NCBI RefSeq assembly: GCF_016775705.1
Contig: NZ_CP068760.1
Coordinates: 992,001 to 1,056,000, forward strand
DNA: 64,000 nt
From: Chryseobacterium cucumeris
Lineage (GTDB): Bacteria; Bacteroidota; Bacteroidia; Flavobacteriales; Weeksellaceae
Direction: 5' to 3'
In this document: positions 35,399 to 45,116 of the stretch, piece after piece
Layout: each line of letters starts with the position of its first letter
How positions within the stretch are numbered: position 1 is the stretch's first letter
The notes under the pieces: model-generated
Seen by the model: only the letters and a program-made list of their open reading frames with translations
What the model was told of the DNA's origin: nothing
Databases searched by the model: none
Program-made: the position numbers and the translations under genes

Positions 35399-35957
35399 AC
35401 TGTGCTTTTTTTGACATTTTAAATTCTTTTATTTTCTGAACAAGCAGTCCTTTTGCACGGTGAAACTGTGATGCGGAAGAATTTTCTGCAATTCCCAGCA
35501 GCCCGGCAATTTCTTTATGGCTTTTTTTCTCAAATACAAACAGGTTAAAAACAGTCCGGTAGCCATCAGGAAGAGCTCTGATCATCATCATAATATCATC
35601 GCGGGGGATTTCTTCAAAATCCGGTTCTTCTTCATTAGGGATATCCGGAAGATCATTTACTTCAATTGCTGATTTAAAGTCACCTTTCTGTTTAATATGC
35701 TTCAAAGATTCATTGACTGTGATACGGGTCATCCAGGCTTTTAAAGAACCATTTCCTCTGTACTCAAAAGATTCTATCGAACGAAACATTTTTATAAAAC
35801 TATTTTGAAGCACATCATGAACATCTTCTTTTTCTGCCAGATAACGGGAGCATACATAGGACAGATTTCCGGAATAAGCTCCAAAAAGCTCTTTCCAGGC
35901 AGCCTCTTCCTTTTTCAGAAGGTGCTTTACCAAAATCTGTTCTTTACTTTCTTCCAT
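35391..35957 (-). CDS. ECF RNA polymerase sigma factor
   Basis: A 188-aa sigma-70 family ECF protein. Region 2 is visible as AWKELFGAYSGNLSYVCSRY and DVLQNSFIKMFRSIESFEY, and region 4 as IRALPDGYRTVFNLFVFEKKSHKEIAGLLGIAENSSASQFHRAKGLL. I chose the ATG at 35957 (MEESKEQ): the longer frame adds 17 residues (MPDSFITSRWIRRQLHH) not usual for the family. Its stop overlaps the partner gene's start by 8 bases, so synthesis is coupled to the presumed anti-sigma protein. Confidence 0.9.
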   Translation of the reverse strand: MEESKEQILVKHLLKKEEAAWKELFGAYSGNLSYVCSRYLAEKEDVHDVLQNSFIKMFRSIESFEYRGNGSLKAWMTRITVNESLKHIKQKGDFKSAIEVNDLPDIPNEEEPDFEEIPRDDIMMMIRALPDGYRTVFNLFVFEKKSHKEIAGLLGIAENSSASQFHRAKGLLVQKIKEFKMSKKAQYE

Positions 35958-36062
35958 ATGATGCAACTGCCTCCGTATCCACCGGGATGTTATAAAACTG
36001 TCAGGCAAAAATAGATTGCATCTTTTTAATAAAGCGCAATCTATTGATGTTACTATTATTTA

Positions 36063-36641
36063 TTAATTTTTTATACAGAACGGGAAATTATAATCGATCA
36101 CTTCATAAGGAGTAACCACTGTCCCGTCTACTGTAATTTTTTCTGCTGTGAGTGCATATCTAAGCGTTCTATCCATCCCTACATAATATCCTTTTTGCTT
36201 AGAAGCGAATTCCACAACCGTCTTTTTGTTGACTCCGTCTACCGGAATCTGAAGCTCCATTGTTTTTGGAGTAAGAGTAAGCTCTATCACATTATTTGCT
36301 GTATTGATCACTGCTGCATATTTAATATCATAGTTCACTTTTCCAAGTGATTTTATGGCAGTTTCAGCTTTTGCAGGATCCTTTACCACGGTTTTTACGA
36401 TTTCACCTATTGGAAATTCGGCAAAAGAGATCGTATCTTTCTTTACTTTGAATTCTTTTATTCCTTCTCTTTTGGTAGTTCCTTGTACAATAATCATTTT
36501 TCCTTTATAGTTTCCTGGTAATTCTTCCATTTTTACAGGAGGAATGTCCGGTCCATCATTATCATTACATGAGAATAAGGTCAATCCTGCCAAAACCATT
36601 AAAACTGTTATAAAAAATCGGGGTACTGTCAATTTTTTCAT
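36063..36641 (-). CDS. DUF4840 lipoprotein
   Basis: A 192-aa lipoprotein (lipobox FSC, Cys25) matching DUF4840: ELPGNYKGKMIIVQGTTKREG, then IEFTLTPK-like strand VIELTLTPKTMELQ, and the C-terminal YEVIDYNFPFCIKN. Lipid-anchored periplasmic or outer-membrane protein of unknown function. It lies 105 bases upstream of the sigma factor gene on the same strand; a functional link to that unit is possible. Confidence 0.8.
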   Translation of the reverse strand: MKKLTVPRFFITVLMVLAGLTLFSCNDNDGPDIPPVKMEELPGNYKGKMIIVQGTTKREGIKEFKVKKDTISFAEFPIGEIVKTVVKDPAKAETAIKSLGKVNYDIKYAAVINTANNVIELTLTPKTMELQIPVDGVNKKTVVEFASKQKGYYVGMDRTLRYALTAEKITVDGTVVTPYEVIDYNFPFCIKN

Positions 36642-36845
36642 TGCATTACATTTTCGTTAAACATTAATTATTTTCGAGTACTCATCTATATAAATCCTGT
36701 TTTCTGAAAATCTTGCATCCTTTTTTAGGAAAAAGAATAAAAAAAATTATAACCAATTGATTTTGTGTACATAAAATTTCATCTCTTCATTGCAAATTCC
36801 GTACCTGTTATATAATAGAGTTGTATTGATACGTCAAAACAGCAA

Positions 36846-36876
36846 AAAGGAAACTACATATATAGCTTCCTTTATT
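36846..36876 (-). terminator. Terminator of the RND efflux operon
   Basis: On the minus strand a stem AAAGGAA ... TTCCTTT with an inner CTA/TAG pair is followed by T. It sits 19 bases beyond the stop of the outer membrane factor gene. Confidence 0.65.
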
Positions 36877-36894
36877 ATTTTTTTAAGAAATATT

Positions 36895-38310
36895 CTACTG
36901 TACACCTCCGCCAAGTGCTCTGTAAAGATCAACCTCAGCATTTAATTTTTCAAGGGTAACATTGATGGTTTCCAGATCATTCTGAAGTTTATTATTCTGG
37001 GCAGTGATGACTTCCAGATAGGTTGCCATACCACTTTTATACAGTTTCAGTGCATCGTTGATTCCCTTGTCCAGAATTGCTGTTCTCTGTTCTAAAAGCT
37101 GCAGTCTTTCTGAAGAACCTTTAGACTTTGCCATAGCGTCGGAAACCTCTCCCACAGCAGTCATTACAGATTGTTTAAAATTGATGGCTGCTTTTTCCTG
37201 TTCAATCAAAGCTGTTTCATACGCTGTTTTCAATTCTTTTTTCTGGAAAACAGGCGCAGCAAGATTAGCAGCAACCGCTTTGGTAATAGATCCGGGAATA
37301 TCAAACCATGAACTGAACTTATTGGAATTGACTCCTATTTGCGGGCTTAAACTGATACTCGGATACATGGCTGCTTTTGCCAGTCCGGTTTTTGAGTTGA
37401 GGTTAATTACGTTGAACTCTGCCATCTTCAGATCCGGTCTACGGCTCAGCAGTTGTGCCGGTAATCCTTCAGACAGTTTGTTTTCGGGAATCATTGTTTT
37501 AAGGGTTCCTTCTCTTTCTATCTTCGCCGGATATTCTCCGCAAAGGATACTCAATGCATTTTCCTGAATGGAAATATTCTGTTTTGCCAAAGGAATCAGC
37601 AGCTCAGCGGTTTTCTTCTGAGCTTCCGATTGCTGAACCGCCAATGAATTGATCTGTCCTGCTGTAAACTGAAGATTCATCATCCTGAGCGTGTTGTCGC
37701 TTAGTTCAATATTCTGTTCAGCAATTTTCAGCTGTTCATCAAGGCTGATAAGGTTGTAATATGCCTGCGCAACCTGAACGACAATCCTGCTTTTGATGGC
37801 ATTTAAATTTTCCTTTTGTCCAAAATATTCTGCTGCTGCAGATTCTTTCTGCATTTTAGCTTTTCCCCAAATGTCAACTTCCCAGGAAAGTCTCAGTGCG
37901 GCACTGAAATCATCCATGTATTTTGTACCGACAAACTGTTCGTTCAGAGAGCCGTTAAGGGTATTTTTGGAAGCCCAGCTTCTGTTTGCTCCTGCAGTGA
38001 AATCCAGTGTTGGCATCAAACTAAGCTTAGCTTGCTTGTAGATCAGATCCAGCTGTTCTATATTTTTCAGGGCTACATTTACTTCATTGTTTCTTGAAAG
38101 GGCTTTATCTATTAAACCAATCAATTTTGGATCTTTGAAGAAAGTCTTCCATGGCAGGAGTACAGTATCTCCCGTTACCTGCACAGATTCTTTGTAGGTT
38201 TCAGGAATCTGAAGGTCTGTTCTTGTATATTTCTTCCCTACGGCACAAGACATCAGCAATGATGCCATTGCGCCTGAAATAAGGAAATTCTTTATATTAA
38301 ATAGTGTCAT
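36895..38310 (-). CDS. RND efflux outer-membrane factor, NodT/OprM type (TolC superfamily)
   Basis: A 471-aa lipoprotein (lipobox LMSC, Cys22) of the OMF family. Two repeats of long alpha-hairpins are recognisable: N-terminal AYYNLISLDEQLKIAEQNIE and C-terminal MTAVGEVSDAMAKSKGSSER, with the L-S-R-R-P-D-L segment (QLLSRRPDLKMAEFNV) typical of NodT-type proteins. It forms the trimeric exit duct of the pump. Its start overlaps the permease gene end by 14 bases. Last gene of the operon, followed by a terminator. Confidence 0.93.
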   Translation of the reverse strand: MTLFNIKNFLISGAMASLLMSCAVGKKYTRTDLQIPETYKESVQVTGDTVLLPWKTFFKDPKLIGLIDKALSRNNEVNVALKNIEQLDLIYKQAKLSLMPTLDFTAGANRSWASKNTLNGSLNEQFVGTKYMDDFSAALRLSWEVDIWGKAKMQKESAAAEYFGQKENLNAIKSRIVVQVAQAYYNLISLDEQLKIAEQNIELSDNTLRMMNLQFTAGQINSLAVQQSEAQKKTAELLIPLAKQNISIQENALSILCGEYPAKIEREGTLKTMIPENKLSEGLPAQLLSRRPDLKMAEFNVINLNSKTGLAKAAMYPSISLSPQIGVNSNKFSSWFDIPGSITKAVAANLAAPVFQKKELKTAYETALIEQEKAAINFKQSVMTAVGEVSDAMAKSKGSSERLQLLEQRTAILDKGINDALKLYKSGMATYLEVITAQNNKLQNDLETINVTLEKLNAEVDLYRALGGGVQ

Positions 38311-41300
38311 TTGTCAATTGATTTTCTATCGTATTGTACTTCTTTTTGGTAGAGAACTTCTCATCCAGATACTGAAAGAACATGTAGAGTACAGGAATGA
38401 CGAAAACTCCTAAAACCACTCCGCTCAACATTCCCATGGCTGCACTTGTACTGATGGATTTGTTTCCGGAAGCCATTCCTCCTGAAGAAACCATCAGTGG
38501 AACCATTCCCACAATAAAGGCTAATGAAGTCATGATAATAGGACGTAACCTCGCCTTTGCTCCTTCCAGTGCGGAGTCCAGAATCGAAAGACCTGCTTTT
38601 CGCCTTTGTATGGCAAATTCTACAATAAGGATCGCATTTTTGGCCAATAAACCAATAAGCATGATCAATCCTACCTGTACATAGATGTTGTTATCCAATC
38701 CGATGGCTTTTATTCCTAAAAATGCACCTACAATTCCTGTTGGGATGGAAAGCATTACCGCCAGAGGAAGAATATAACTTTCATATTGAGCTGCCAGTAG
38801 CAGATATACAAAAAGTAAACACAGTCCGAAGATGGCAATCGTCTGGTTACCTGCTGATTTTTCTTCCAAACTCAACCCTGTCCATTCGTAGCTGTAGTCA
38901 GATGGCAGTTTGCTTAAAGTCTGTTCCAGTTTACCCATCAATTCTCCATTACTTACGCCTGGTTTTGGAGATACGTTGATATTTAATGAATTGTAAAGGT
39001 TATATCGCTGAACGGATTCCGGACCGTAGACTTTTTTCAAAGTAATCAGCGTATTCACTGGTACCATATCTCCTTTTTCATTTTTTACAAAAATATCGTT
39101 GAAGGCCTGTTCATCCATTCTGAAAACACCGTCAGCTTTAATATTCACTCTATAGAACTTCCCGAATCTTGAAAAATTCTGAGACTGATCTCCTGAGAAA
39201 TAGGTCTGAACAGTTCCCAACAGATTGGAAATGCTTACTCCCAACTGCTTTGCTTTATCTTCATTTACTTCAAGTTCCATCTGAGGATAATCTGCCCTGA
39301 ACATGGTGTAGGCAAATGCTACTTCCGGAACCTGCATCAACTGACCGATAAGCTCATCTGCTTTGGCCTTAAGAGCCTGAGGATCTCTTCCCATACGGTC
39401 CTGCAGTACAATTTCGGCATCATTCGTCATTCCGTAACCTTCTACAGGAGGCATTCTGAAGGTCATTACACTTCCTTCTTTGATTACTCCCAATTTTGCA
39501 TTTGCCATGTCTACCACTTCCTGAATATCCTGAACATCACCTCTTTCTTTTTTAGGTTTCAGCTTAACAAATCCCATAGCATAAGCAGGCCCTGCGCTGT
39601 TACTAAGCAGGTTGTAGCCTGTAATAGAAGTATTTTCCTGAACGGCTTCTACACCTTTTAAGATGTCATTGATTTTGTTGGAAACCTCTGTCGTTTTGGT
39701 CAATGCTGTTCCCGGAGGCATACTTAAAGTGTACATAAAGAATCCGTCGTCTTCCATTGGTACAAAACTTTTTGGCGTACTTGACATCAGCCAGCCTGCA
39801 ACCCCGATAACGGCTATGATTAATCCTCCTGCAATCCATTTTCTTCCTATTAAAAATCTAACGCCTTTCGCATAACGATTGGTCATATTATTAAATCCTG
39901 CATTAAATGCCACAGCAAATCTTTGCCCGAATCCTTTTGGTTTTTTACCTTCTCCCGAGTGATTGTTTTTCAGAAACACGGCACACAAAGCCGGAGTTAA
40001 TGTCAGTGCGTTAACCGCTGAAATAATAATGGCTATGGCCAATGTATACGCAAACTGCTTATAAAACAATCCTGCTGAACCGGACATAAATCCGATTGGG
40101 ATAAATACCGCCGACATCACCAAAGTAATGGAGATAACCGCTCCTGTGATCTCGCTCATCGCTTTATGAGTTGCCTCTCTTCCGGAAAGGTCCGTTCCTT
40201 CCATATTACTGTGAACGGCTTCCACCACTACAATGGCATCATCCACCACAATACCGATGGCCAGTACAAGGGCAAAAAGGGTCAGTACGTTGATCGTAAA
40301 TCCCAGGACCAGAAGGAAGAAGAAGGTACCGATAATCGCCACCGGAACCGCCACTGCCGGAATAATGGTAGATCTGAAATCCTGCAGGAATATAAATACC
40401 ACAATAAATACAAGGATAAAAGCTTCTATAAGTGTTGATTTTACCTGTCCTGTAGCTTCATCCAATCTTTCTTTGGTACTCATTACCTTCGTATATTTGA
40501 TACCAGGAGGGAATGATTTTGATAATTGGTCAAGAGCTTTGTTCACCCCAATTTCAATCTGGTTGGCGTTGGATCCTGTAGTCTGCATAATCGCTACAGT
40601 AACCGCATTTTTTCCATTGGAAAGGTTATCTCCGGTATTTGAAATCGCTCCGAATTCCACACGGGCAACATCTTTAAGCCTGATGATCTGACTTCCTATA
40701 TTTTTAACAATAATATTTTCATATTGTTCCGGCTTGTTCTTTTTTCCTTTATAGCGGATTACATATTCTAAGGCTGCATCAGATTCCTCCCCAAGTTTTC
40801 CCGGAGCTGATTCCAAACTGTGGTCTGCGATCGCTCTGGAAACATCTGCCGGTTCAAGTCCGTAAGATGACATTTTCTGAGGGTTCAGCCATATTCTCAT
40901 GGAATAATCTTTCAACCCGAAAACCATGGCCTGCCCTACTCCTTTTACTCTTTTAACCTGGGGAATAAGGTTGATATTCGCATAATTTTGAAGGAAAGTT
41001 TCATCATATTGTTTATTATCTTCCGTATAAATATTGAAAATCAATACCATACTGTTCTGCTGCTTGGAGGTGGTCAATCCCATTCTCACTACCTCCTGCG
41101 GTAGTATCGGGGTGGCCTGCTGTACTCTGTTTTGCACGTTTACGGCTGCCTGATCAGCATTCACTCCCTGTTTGAATATAATGGATATCGAGAATGTACC
41201 ATCATTACTTGCTGTGGATTTCATGTATTCCATATCTTCCACTCCATTGATCTGCTCTTCCAGCGGTGTTACCACAGAACGGATCACGGTTTCACTGTTT

Positions 41301-41455
41301 CCTCCGGGATATGATCCTGAAACGGTAATCGTGGGCGGAGAGATGTCCGGAAATCTGGTCACCGCCAGCTGGTTTAATCCTATAATCCCTAAAATAACAA
41401 TGATAAGGGATATTACCGTCGCCAGTACAGGACGGTCTATTATCTTTTTTAACAT
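38297..41455 (-). CDS. RND multidrug efflux permease, HAE1/AcrB type
   Basis: A 1052-aa permease, full length. Twelve membrane segments with two large periplasmic loops. Signatures: FPDISPPTITVSGSYPGGN, the second-half repeats, and the transmembrane relay with Asp-Asp in LVLAIGIVVDDAIVVVEAVH. The expected proton-coupled drug export uses the adaptor and the outer-membrane factor encoded on either side. The substrate cannot be told from sequence, although the HAE1 branch generally takes hydrophobic drugs. Confidence 0.95.
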   Translation of the reverse strand: MLKKIIDRPVLATVISLIIVILGIIGLNQLAVTRFPDISPPTITVSGSYPGGNSETVIRSVVTPLEEQINGVEDMEYMKSTASNDGTFSISIIFKQGVNADQAAVNVQNRVQQATPILPQEVVRMGLTTSKQQNSMVLIFNIYTEDNKQYDETFLQNYANINLIPQVKRVKGVGQAMVFGLKDYSMRIWLNPQKMSSYGLEPADVSRAIADHSLESAPGKLGEESDAALEYVIRYKGKKNKPEQYENIIVKNIGSQIIRLKDVARVEFGAISNTGDNLSNGKNAVTVAIMQTTGSNANQIEIGVNKALDQLSKSFPPGIKYTKVMSTKERLDEATGQVKSTLIEAFILVFIVVFIFLQDFRSTIIPAVAVPVAIIGTFFFLLVLGFTINVLTLFALVLAIGIVVDDAIVVVEAVHSNMEGTDLSGREATHKAMSEITGAVISITLVMSAVFIPIGFMSGSAGLFYKQFAYTLAIAIIISAVNALTLTPALCAVFLKNNHSGEGKKPKGFGQRFAVAFNAGFNNMTNRYAKGVRFLIGRKWIAGGLIIAVIGVAGWLMSSTPKSFVPMEDDGFFMYTLSMPPGTALTKTTEVSNKINDILKGVEAVQENTSITGYNLLSNSAGPAYAMGFVKLKPKKERGDVQDIQEVVDMANAKLGVIKEGSVMTFRMPPVEGYGMTNDAEIVLQDRMGRDPQALKAKADELIGQLMQVPEVAFAYTMFRADYPQMELEVNEDKAKQLGVSISNLLGTVQTYFSGDQSQNFSRFGKFYRVNIKADGVFRMDEQAFNDIFVKNEKGDMVPVNTLITLKKVYGPESVQRYNLYNSLNINVSPKPGVSNGELMGKLEQTLSKLPSDYSYEWTGLSLEEKSAGNQTIAIFGLCLLFVYLLLAAQYESYILPLAVMLSIPTGIVGAFLGIKAIGLDNNIYVQVGLIMLIGLLAKNAILIVEFAIQRRKAGLSILDSALEGAKARLRPIIMTSLAFIVGMVPLMVSSGGMASGNKSISTSAAMGMLSGVVLGVFVIPVLYMFFQYLDEKFSTKKKYNTIENQLTNDTI

Positions 41456-41484
41456 TTTTGAATTTTCTAAGAAAGGTTATACAA

Positions 41485-42606
41485 CTATTTCAAAGGAACA
41501 GTGTGTGCCACCACCTGTGCTCCGTCTGTAAGGGCATCAATTCTGTTAATGGCAATCTTATCTCCTGCATTCACGCCTTCTTTGATAAAGTAATCCTGGG
41601 ATGTACTTCCTGAAACGGTAATCTGTGTCATTTTCACTTTATCCTTACCATTCAGTTTATAAACAAAGAATCTGTCCTGAATATCTTTTACAGAGGTTTT
41701 CGGAAGTTTAATCACACCATTAAGGGCATTATGAATCATCACTCTGGCTGTTCCTCCGGCTCTTAATAATTTATCCGGATTCTGGAAAACAGCTTTCATC
41801 TGAATACTTCCGGTATTTCTGTCGAAGTTTCCGCTGGCATTTTCCAGTTTTCCTTTAAGAGAATAAGTGGAACCGTCTGCCAGGATAAGTTCTACATTTT
41901 CTGCTGTATTTCCTGATGCCGCAGCCTTGCTGTGTGCAATAAAATCAGCTTCGTTCATTGAAAAGTATACATTCACACTGTTGATGCTTGAAAGCGTGGT
42001 TAGTGGTGATGGATCAGACGGGCTGATAAGATTTCCTACTCTGTTCGGAATTCTGCCTATGTATCCGCTCACTGGCGCTTTGATATACGTAAAATTGGCG
42101 TTAATCTTTGAGGATCCCAATGATGACTGTGCCTGTGCAACCTGTGCTGATGCCGCTTTATAACTCGCCTGAGCGGTTTTCAGCTGCATATCGGAAACTA
42201 CTTTTCCTTCTACAAGAGGTTTCAGTTTTTCTACTTCAAGTCTTGCTGATTCCTGTGCCGCCAGTGCTGATTTCAATGCTGCTTCATTGGTATTGACCTG
42301 CTCATTGTACACAGATGGATTTATTCTGAAAAGGGTCTGTCCTTTGCTTACATACTGTCCTTCTTTGATATATACTGCCTCCAGATATCCTGTTACCTGT
42401 GCTTTGATATCCACATTATCCTGTCCTTCTATGCTTCCCGGATATCCTGTAGACACATCTGCATCTCCGGATTTTACCTGAATAAAATCTGTAGGCAACG
42501 CCTGCTGCATCTGCTGGGCATTCTCCTGGCCGCTCCCGGAACCGCATGAGTACAATATGGCTGCAGCTGTAAGTGAAAGTACCAGATATCCTTTTCTGTA
42601 ATTCAT
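41485..42606 (-). CDS. RND efflux periplasmic adaptor (membrane fusion protein)
   Basis: A 373-aa lipoprotein (YSC, Cys21) of the HlyD/AcrA family. Lipoyl half motifs are visible (VDIKAQVTGYLEAVYIKEGQYVSKGQ and KAPVSGYIGRIPNRVGNLISP), with a coiled-coil hairpin between and the beta-barrel region after. First gene of the pump operon (30-base gap to the permease gene). The pump operon is directly downstream of a two-component system, with a repeat element between. Confidence 0.93.
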   Translation of the reverse strand: MNYRKGYLVLSLTAAAILYSCGSGSGQENAQQMQQALPTDFIQVKSGDADVSTGYPGSIEGQDNVDIKAQVTGYLEAVYIKEGQYVSKGQTLFRINPSVYNEQVNTNEAALKSALAAQESARLEVEKLKPLVEGKVVSDMQLKTAQASYKAASAQVAQAQSSLGSSKINANFTYIKAPVSGYIGRIPNRVGNLISPSDPSPLTTLSSINSVNVYFSMNEADFIAHSKAAASGNTAENVELILADGSTYSLKGKLENASGNFDRNTGSIQMKAVFQNPDKLLRAGGTARVMIHNALNGVIKLPKTSVKDIQDRFFVYKLNGKDKVKMTQITVSGSTSQDYFIKEGVNAGDKIAINRIDALTDGAQVVAHTVPLK

Positions 42607-43007
42607 AACATTGGTTTTTAAATTTTACAGAAGCAAAATAACTTCATCTTACAGTGATATTCATTCAGAAGTTGGGTGAAGTGTCATTAATCGCAGATGA
42701 AACGTATGATAGGAAAAATGAAAAGAAAACCGCTATTTTCCTTTGTAATTATGACAAAAAAGAGATTTTTATGGGGAAATAAGAGTGAAACCATTAAGGA
42801 TAAACATATGGATTTCACAAGTAAAACGAAAAAGAGGATGTCTCAAAAATGTCATTCTGAACACGGACTGAAAGTCTGCAAACGAAGTTCATAAATGTAG
42901 TGAAGAATCTCATGTATTGGGATATTGATGAGATTCTTCCTTCGTCAGAATGACATAGGTCAAATTATTTGATTTTTAAGACAGCTTTCTCTGTATTTTT
43001 TTTAGAA
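42607..43007. other. 401-base intergenic region holding the repeat element
   Basis: It separates the RND operon from the response regulator gene upstream on the same strand. Besides the nested inverted-repeat element at 42849-42956 I see no gene, and the promoter for the pump must lie here. A 65-codon frame at 42697 reads into the element and is not convincing. Confidence 0.55.
42849..42956. repeat. Nested inverted-repeat element (REP/MITE-like, 108 bp)
   Basis: Outer arms ATGTCATTCTGA (42849-42860) and TCAGAATGACAT (42945-42956) are a perfect 12-bp inverted pair. Inner arms GAAGAATCTCAT (42902-42913) and ATGAGATTCTTC (42928-42939) are another perfect pair with a 14-base loop. The sequence words GTCATTCTGA and GAAGAATCTC recur in interspersed palindromic repeats of many Bacteroidota genomes. 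No transposase gene is present; mobilisation in trans would be needed. Confidence 0.8.
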
Positions 43008-43772
43008 TTAATAATCCATCCAGGATTTGAAAACGGAAGCTTTTTCCCGGCTTACAATCACTTCCATATCAGGCTGTTTCCTTAGTTCGAGCTTTAGTTT
43101 TCCATTAAAATGATTTAAAATCTGCTTAACGGAATTGATGTGGATGATAAATTGTCTGTTAGCGCGGAAAAAGAATTTGGGATCCAGCTGTTTTTCAAGC
43201 TCTTCCAGGGTTTGCGGAACATTCTCCACCACTCCGGTATTCAGCATGGCTTTGCTGATTCCCAATTCGGTATAAAAATAGAGGATATCTTCTGCCAGCA
43301 CGGTCTTATATCCATCTCTATGGGCAATGAGAAAACGTTTTCTGTAATCTTTCGGCTGGATATAATTTAATAATCCTTCAATGGCTGTTCCTACTACCGG
43401 GACGGCTTCCATAAAGGTTTCATAGCGCTTTAATGCAGCATCCAGCTCTTCTTCTTCAATAGGTTTCAGGAGGTAATCTACACTATTGTATTTGAATGCC
43501 TGTACAGCATATTCATCGTATGCTGTTGTAAATATGACGGCACTTTTAACTTCATGCTTGTTAAATATTTCAAAGCTGAGGCCATCTGCAAGTCTTACAT
43601 CCATCAGGATAACATCGGGAACCACATTATTTTCCAGCCAGTGTACTGTTGAGGTAATCGAGTCTTCCACAGACAGAATTTCGATATGGGGTCTTAACTT
43701 CAACAACAGTCTTTTTAACCTGTCTGCATTGGGTCTTTCGTCTTCAACGATTAAAACTTTATTAATCTTCAT
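43008..43772 (-). CDS. LytTR response regulator
   Basis: A 254-aa protein with a standard receiver: VLIVEDER, phospho-acceptor Asp58 (VILMDVRLADG), conserved Thr (IFTTAYDEYAVQAF) and Lys (YLLKPI). LytTR DNA-binding domain from about residue 145 (ILYFYTELGIS, FFRANRQFIIHINSV). Its ATG overlaps the kinase stop by 4 bases (ATGA), so the pair is cotranscribed. Target genes unknown; the downstream RND operon is an obvious candidate. Confidence 0.93.
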   Translation of the reverse strand: MKINKVLIVEDERPNADRLKRLLLKLRPHIEILSVEDSITSTVHWLENNVVPDVILMDVRLADGLSFEIFNKHEVKSAVIFTTAYDEYAVQAFKYNSVDYLLKPIEEEELDAALKRYETFMEAVPVVGTAIEGLLNYIQPKDYRKRFLIAHRDGYKTVLAEDILYFYTELGISKAMLNTGVVENVPQTLEELEKQLDPKFFFRANRQFIIHINSVKQILNHFNGKLKLELRKQPDMEVIVSREKASVFKSWMDY

Positions 43773-44887
43773 ATCAATGGGAGTTTTACTATAAATTTAT
43801 CTTCTGTTTTTTCAATCACAGGTTTAGGATATCCTAAGATTTCATATCGTGCAACGATATTGGTAAGCCCTACTCCTGAGGAATCCGGTTTGTTGATTAA
43901 AGGCAGAAATGTGTTGGAGACTACCAGCTCTCCTTCAGGGTTTGTATAAACGTGAATTTCCAGAGGGTTTACTTTGGATGTCTGATTATGCTTGATAGCA
44001 TTTTCAACCAGCAACTGTAAAGACAGCGGAAGGGTAAATCTGGATCTGTACTCTTCCTGAATATCTATTTTGAATATAACGCCTTCCCCAATTCTTTTTT
44101 CAATCAAAAAGATATAGGATTCTAAAAATTTGAGTTCCTCTTCTACGGCGATAATGTCTTTTTTGGAATTCACCAATAAGTATCTGTATACTCTCGCAAA
44201 TTTCTCAGAATAATCATACCCCAACTGCTGATCTTCAAGGATAAGTTCTGACAACACACTTAAGTTATTGAAAATAAAATGCGGGTCTATCTGAAGCTTA
44301 AGTGCCTGAAGTTCTGCCGCCATTGCAGCCTGCTTGTGTTTTGATGCCCTCAGTTTGTGCTGGGCAGCTTCTACTGCTGTTTTTTTCCAGTTTTCCAATA
44401 AATAATCAACGGTATTAAAAGCACTGATAATCAATGATATGACAATATTAGTAGCGATCCATTGTCCCAGAAGTGTATATTCTTTACGAGAATCCATTTC
44501 AGGTAATGTAACTGAAGTGCCATCCACGATTGCATTAATAATAATCACAATCAAAACACTTCCCACGATCTGAAGCAAACACTGAATAAATAATCGCTTT
44601 ACGGTCCTGTTTCTCCAGGGAAGCCACTTATTGAGCGTCCTGTCTATAAATATACTTACCTCAGAAATGATGATGGAAAAAAAGACAATCCATGTGGCGT
44701 CTTCCATAATCATTTTTAAAGGAGCATCTAGGTAGCCTTTCCAAACGGGATCAAAGGGATCAATAAGATAGGAAAAAACACAGAAAGTGACCACTGCTAA
44801 CGCCCAGATCACCAGCCTTCTTTTCATGGTGGAAAGAATCTTCTTATTCCGTACTATTTTTTTCCTGATGGCAGAAATCCTGTTCAT
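43769..44887 (-). CDS. LytS/YehU-type sensor histidine kinase
   Basis: A 372-aa kinase with four membrane segments (about 25-42, 58-81, 98-121, 138-164), then a coiled-coil link and the His_kinase (PF06580) domain: LKLQIDPHFIFNNLSVLSEL with phospho-acceptor His203, and an ATPase part (LQLLVENAIKHNQ, GVGLTNIVARYE). I chose the ATG at 44887: the frame runs 94 codons further upstream across the divergent stress gene and carries no domain. No extracellular sensor domain, so it probably senses through the membrane. Confidence 0.9.
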   Translation of the reverse strand: MNRISAIRKKIVRNKKILSTMKRRLVIWALAVVTFCVFSYLIDPFDPVWKGYLDAPLKMIMEDATWIVFFSIIISEVSIFIDRTLNKWLPWRNRTVKRLFIQCLLQIVGSVLIVIIINAIVDGTSVTLPEMDSRKEYTLLGQWIATNIVISLIISAFNTVDYLLENWKKTAVEAAQHKLRASKHKQAAMAAELQALKLQIDPHFIFNNLSVLSELILEDQQLGYDYSEKFARVYRYLLVNSKKDIIAVEEELKFLESYIFLIEKRIGEGVIFKIDIQEEYRSRFTLPLSLQLLVENAIKHNQTSKVNPLEIHVYTNPEGELVVSNTFLPLINKPDSSGVGLTNIVARYEILGYPKPVIEKTEDKFIVKLPLI

Positions 44888-45116
44888 ATCCGGGACTTTA
44901 TGAATGTAAATATAGAAATAGATTTTATATGAATATCTTCTATTTTGGACGAGACCGCCAAAACAATACCTGAAACGTAAAATAGCAGAGTTAAAATGGA
45001 TGTGACGGTTCATCACCTGAAAAAGACATTTCATCATCATTTTATGCAACATCACAGTATTTTTATAATGAGGGAATAGCTGTCTATCATAGTTTTGTGG
45101 TATTAAATCCGGTACA

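Noticed and set aside
42697..42894. A 65-codon plus-strand frame upstream of the RND operon
   Set aside because: Its last third reads through one arm of the palindromic repeat element and the protein is Lys/Arg-rich without any domain.
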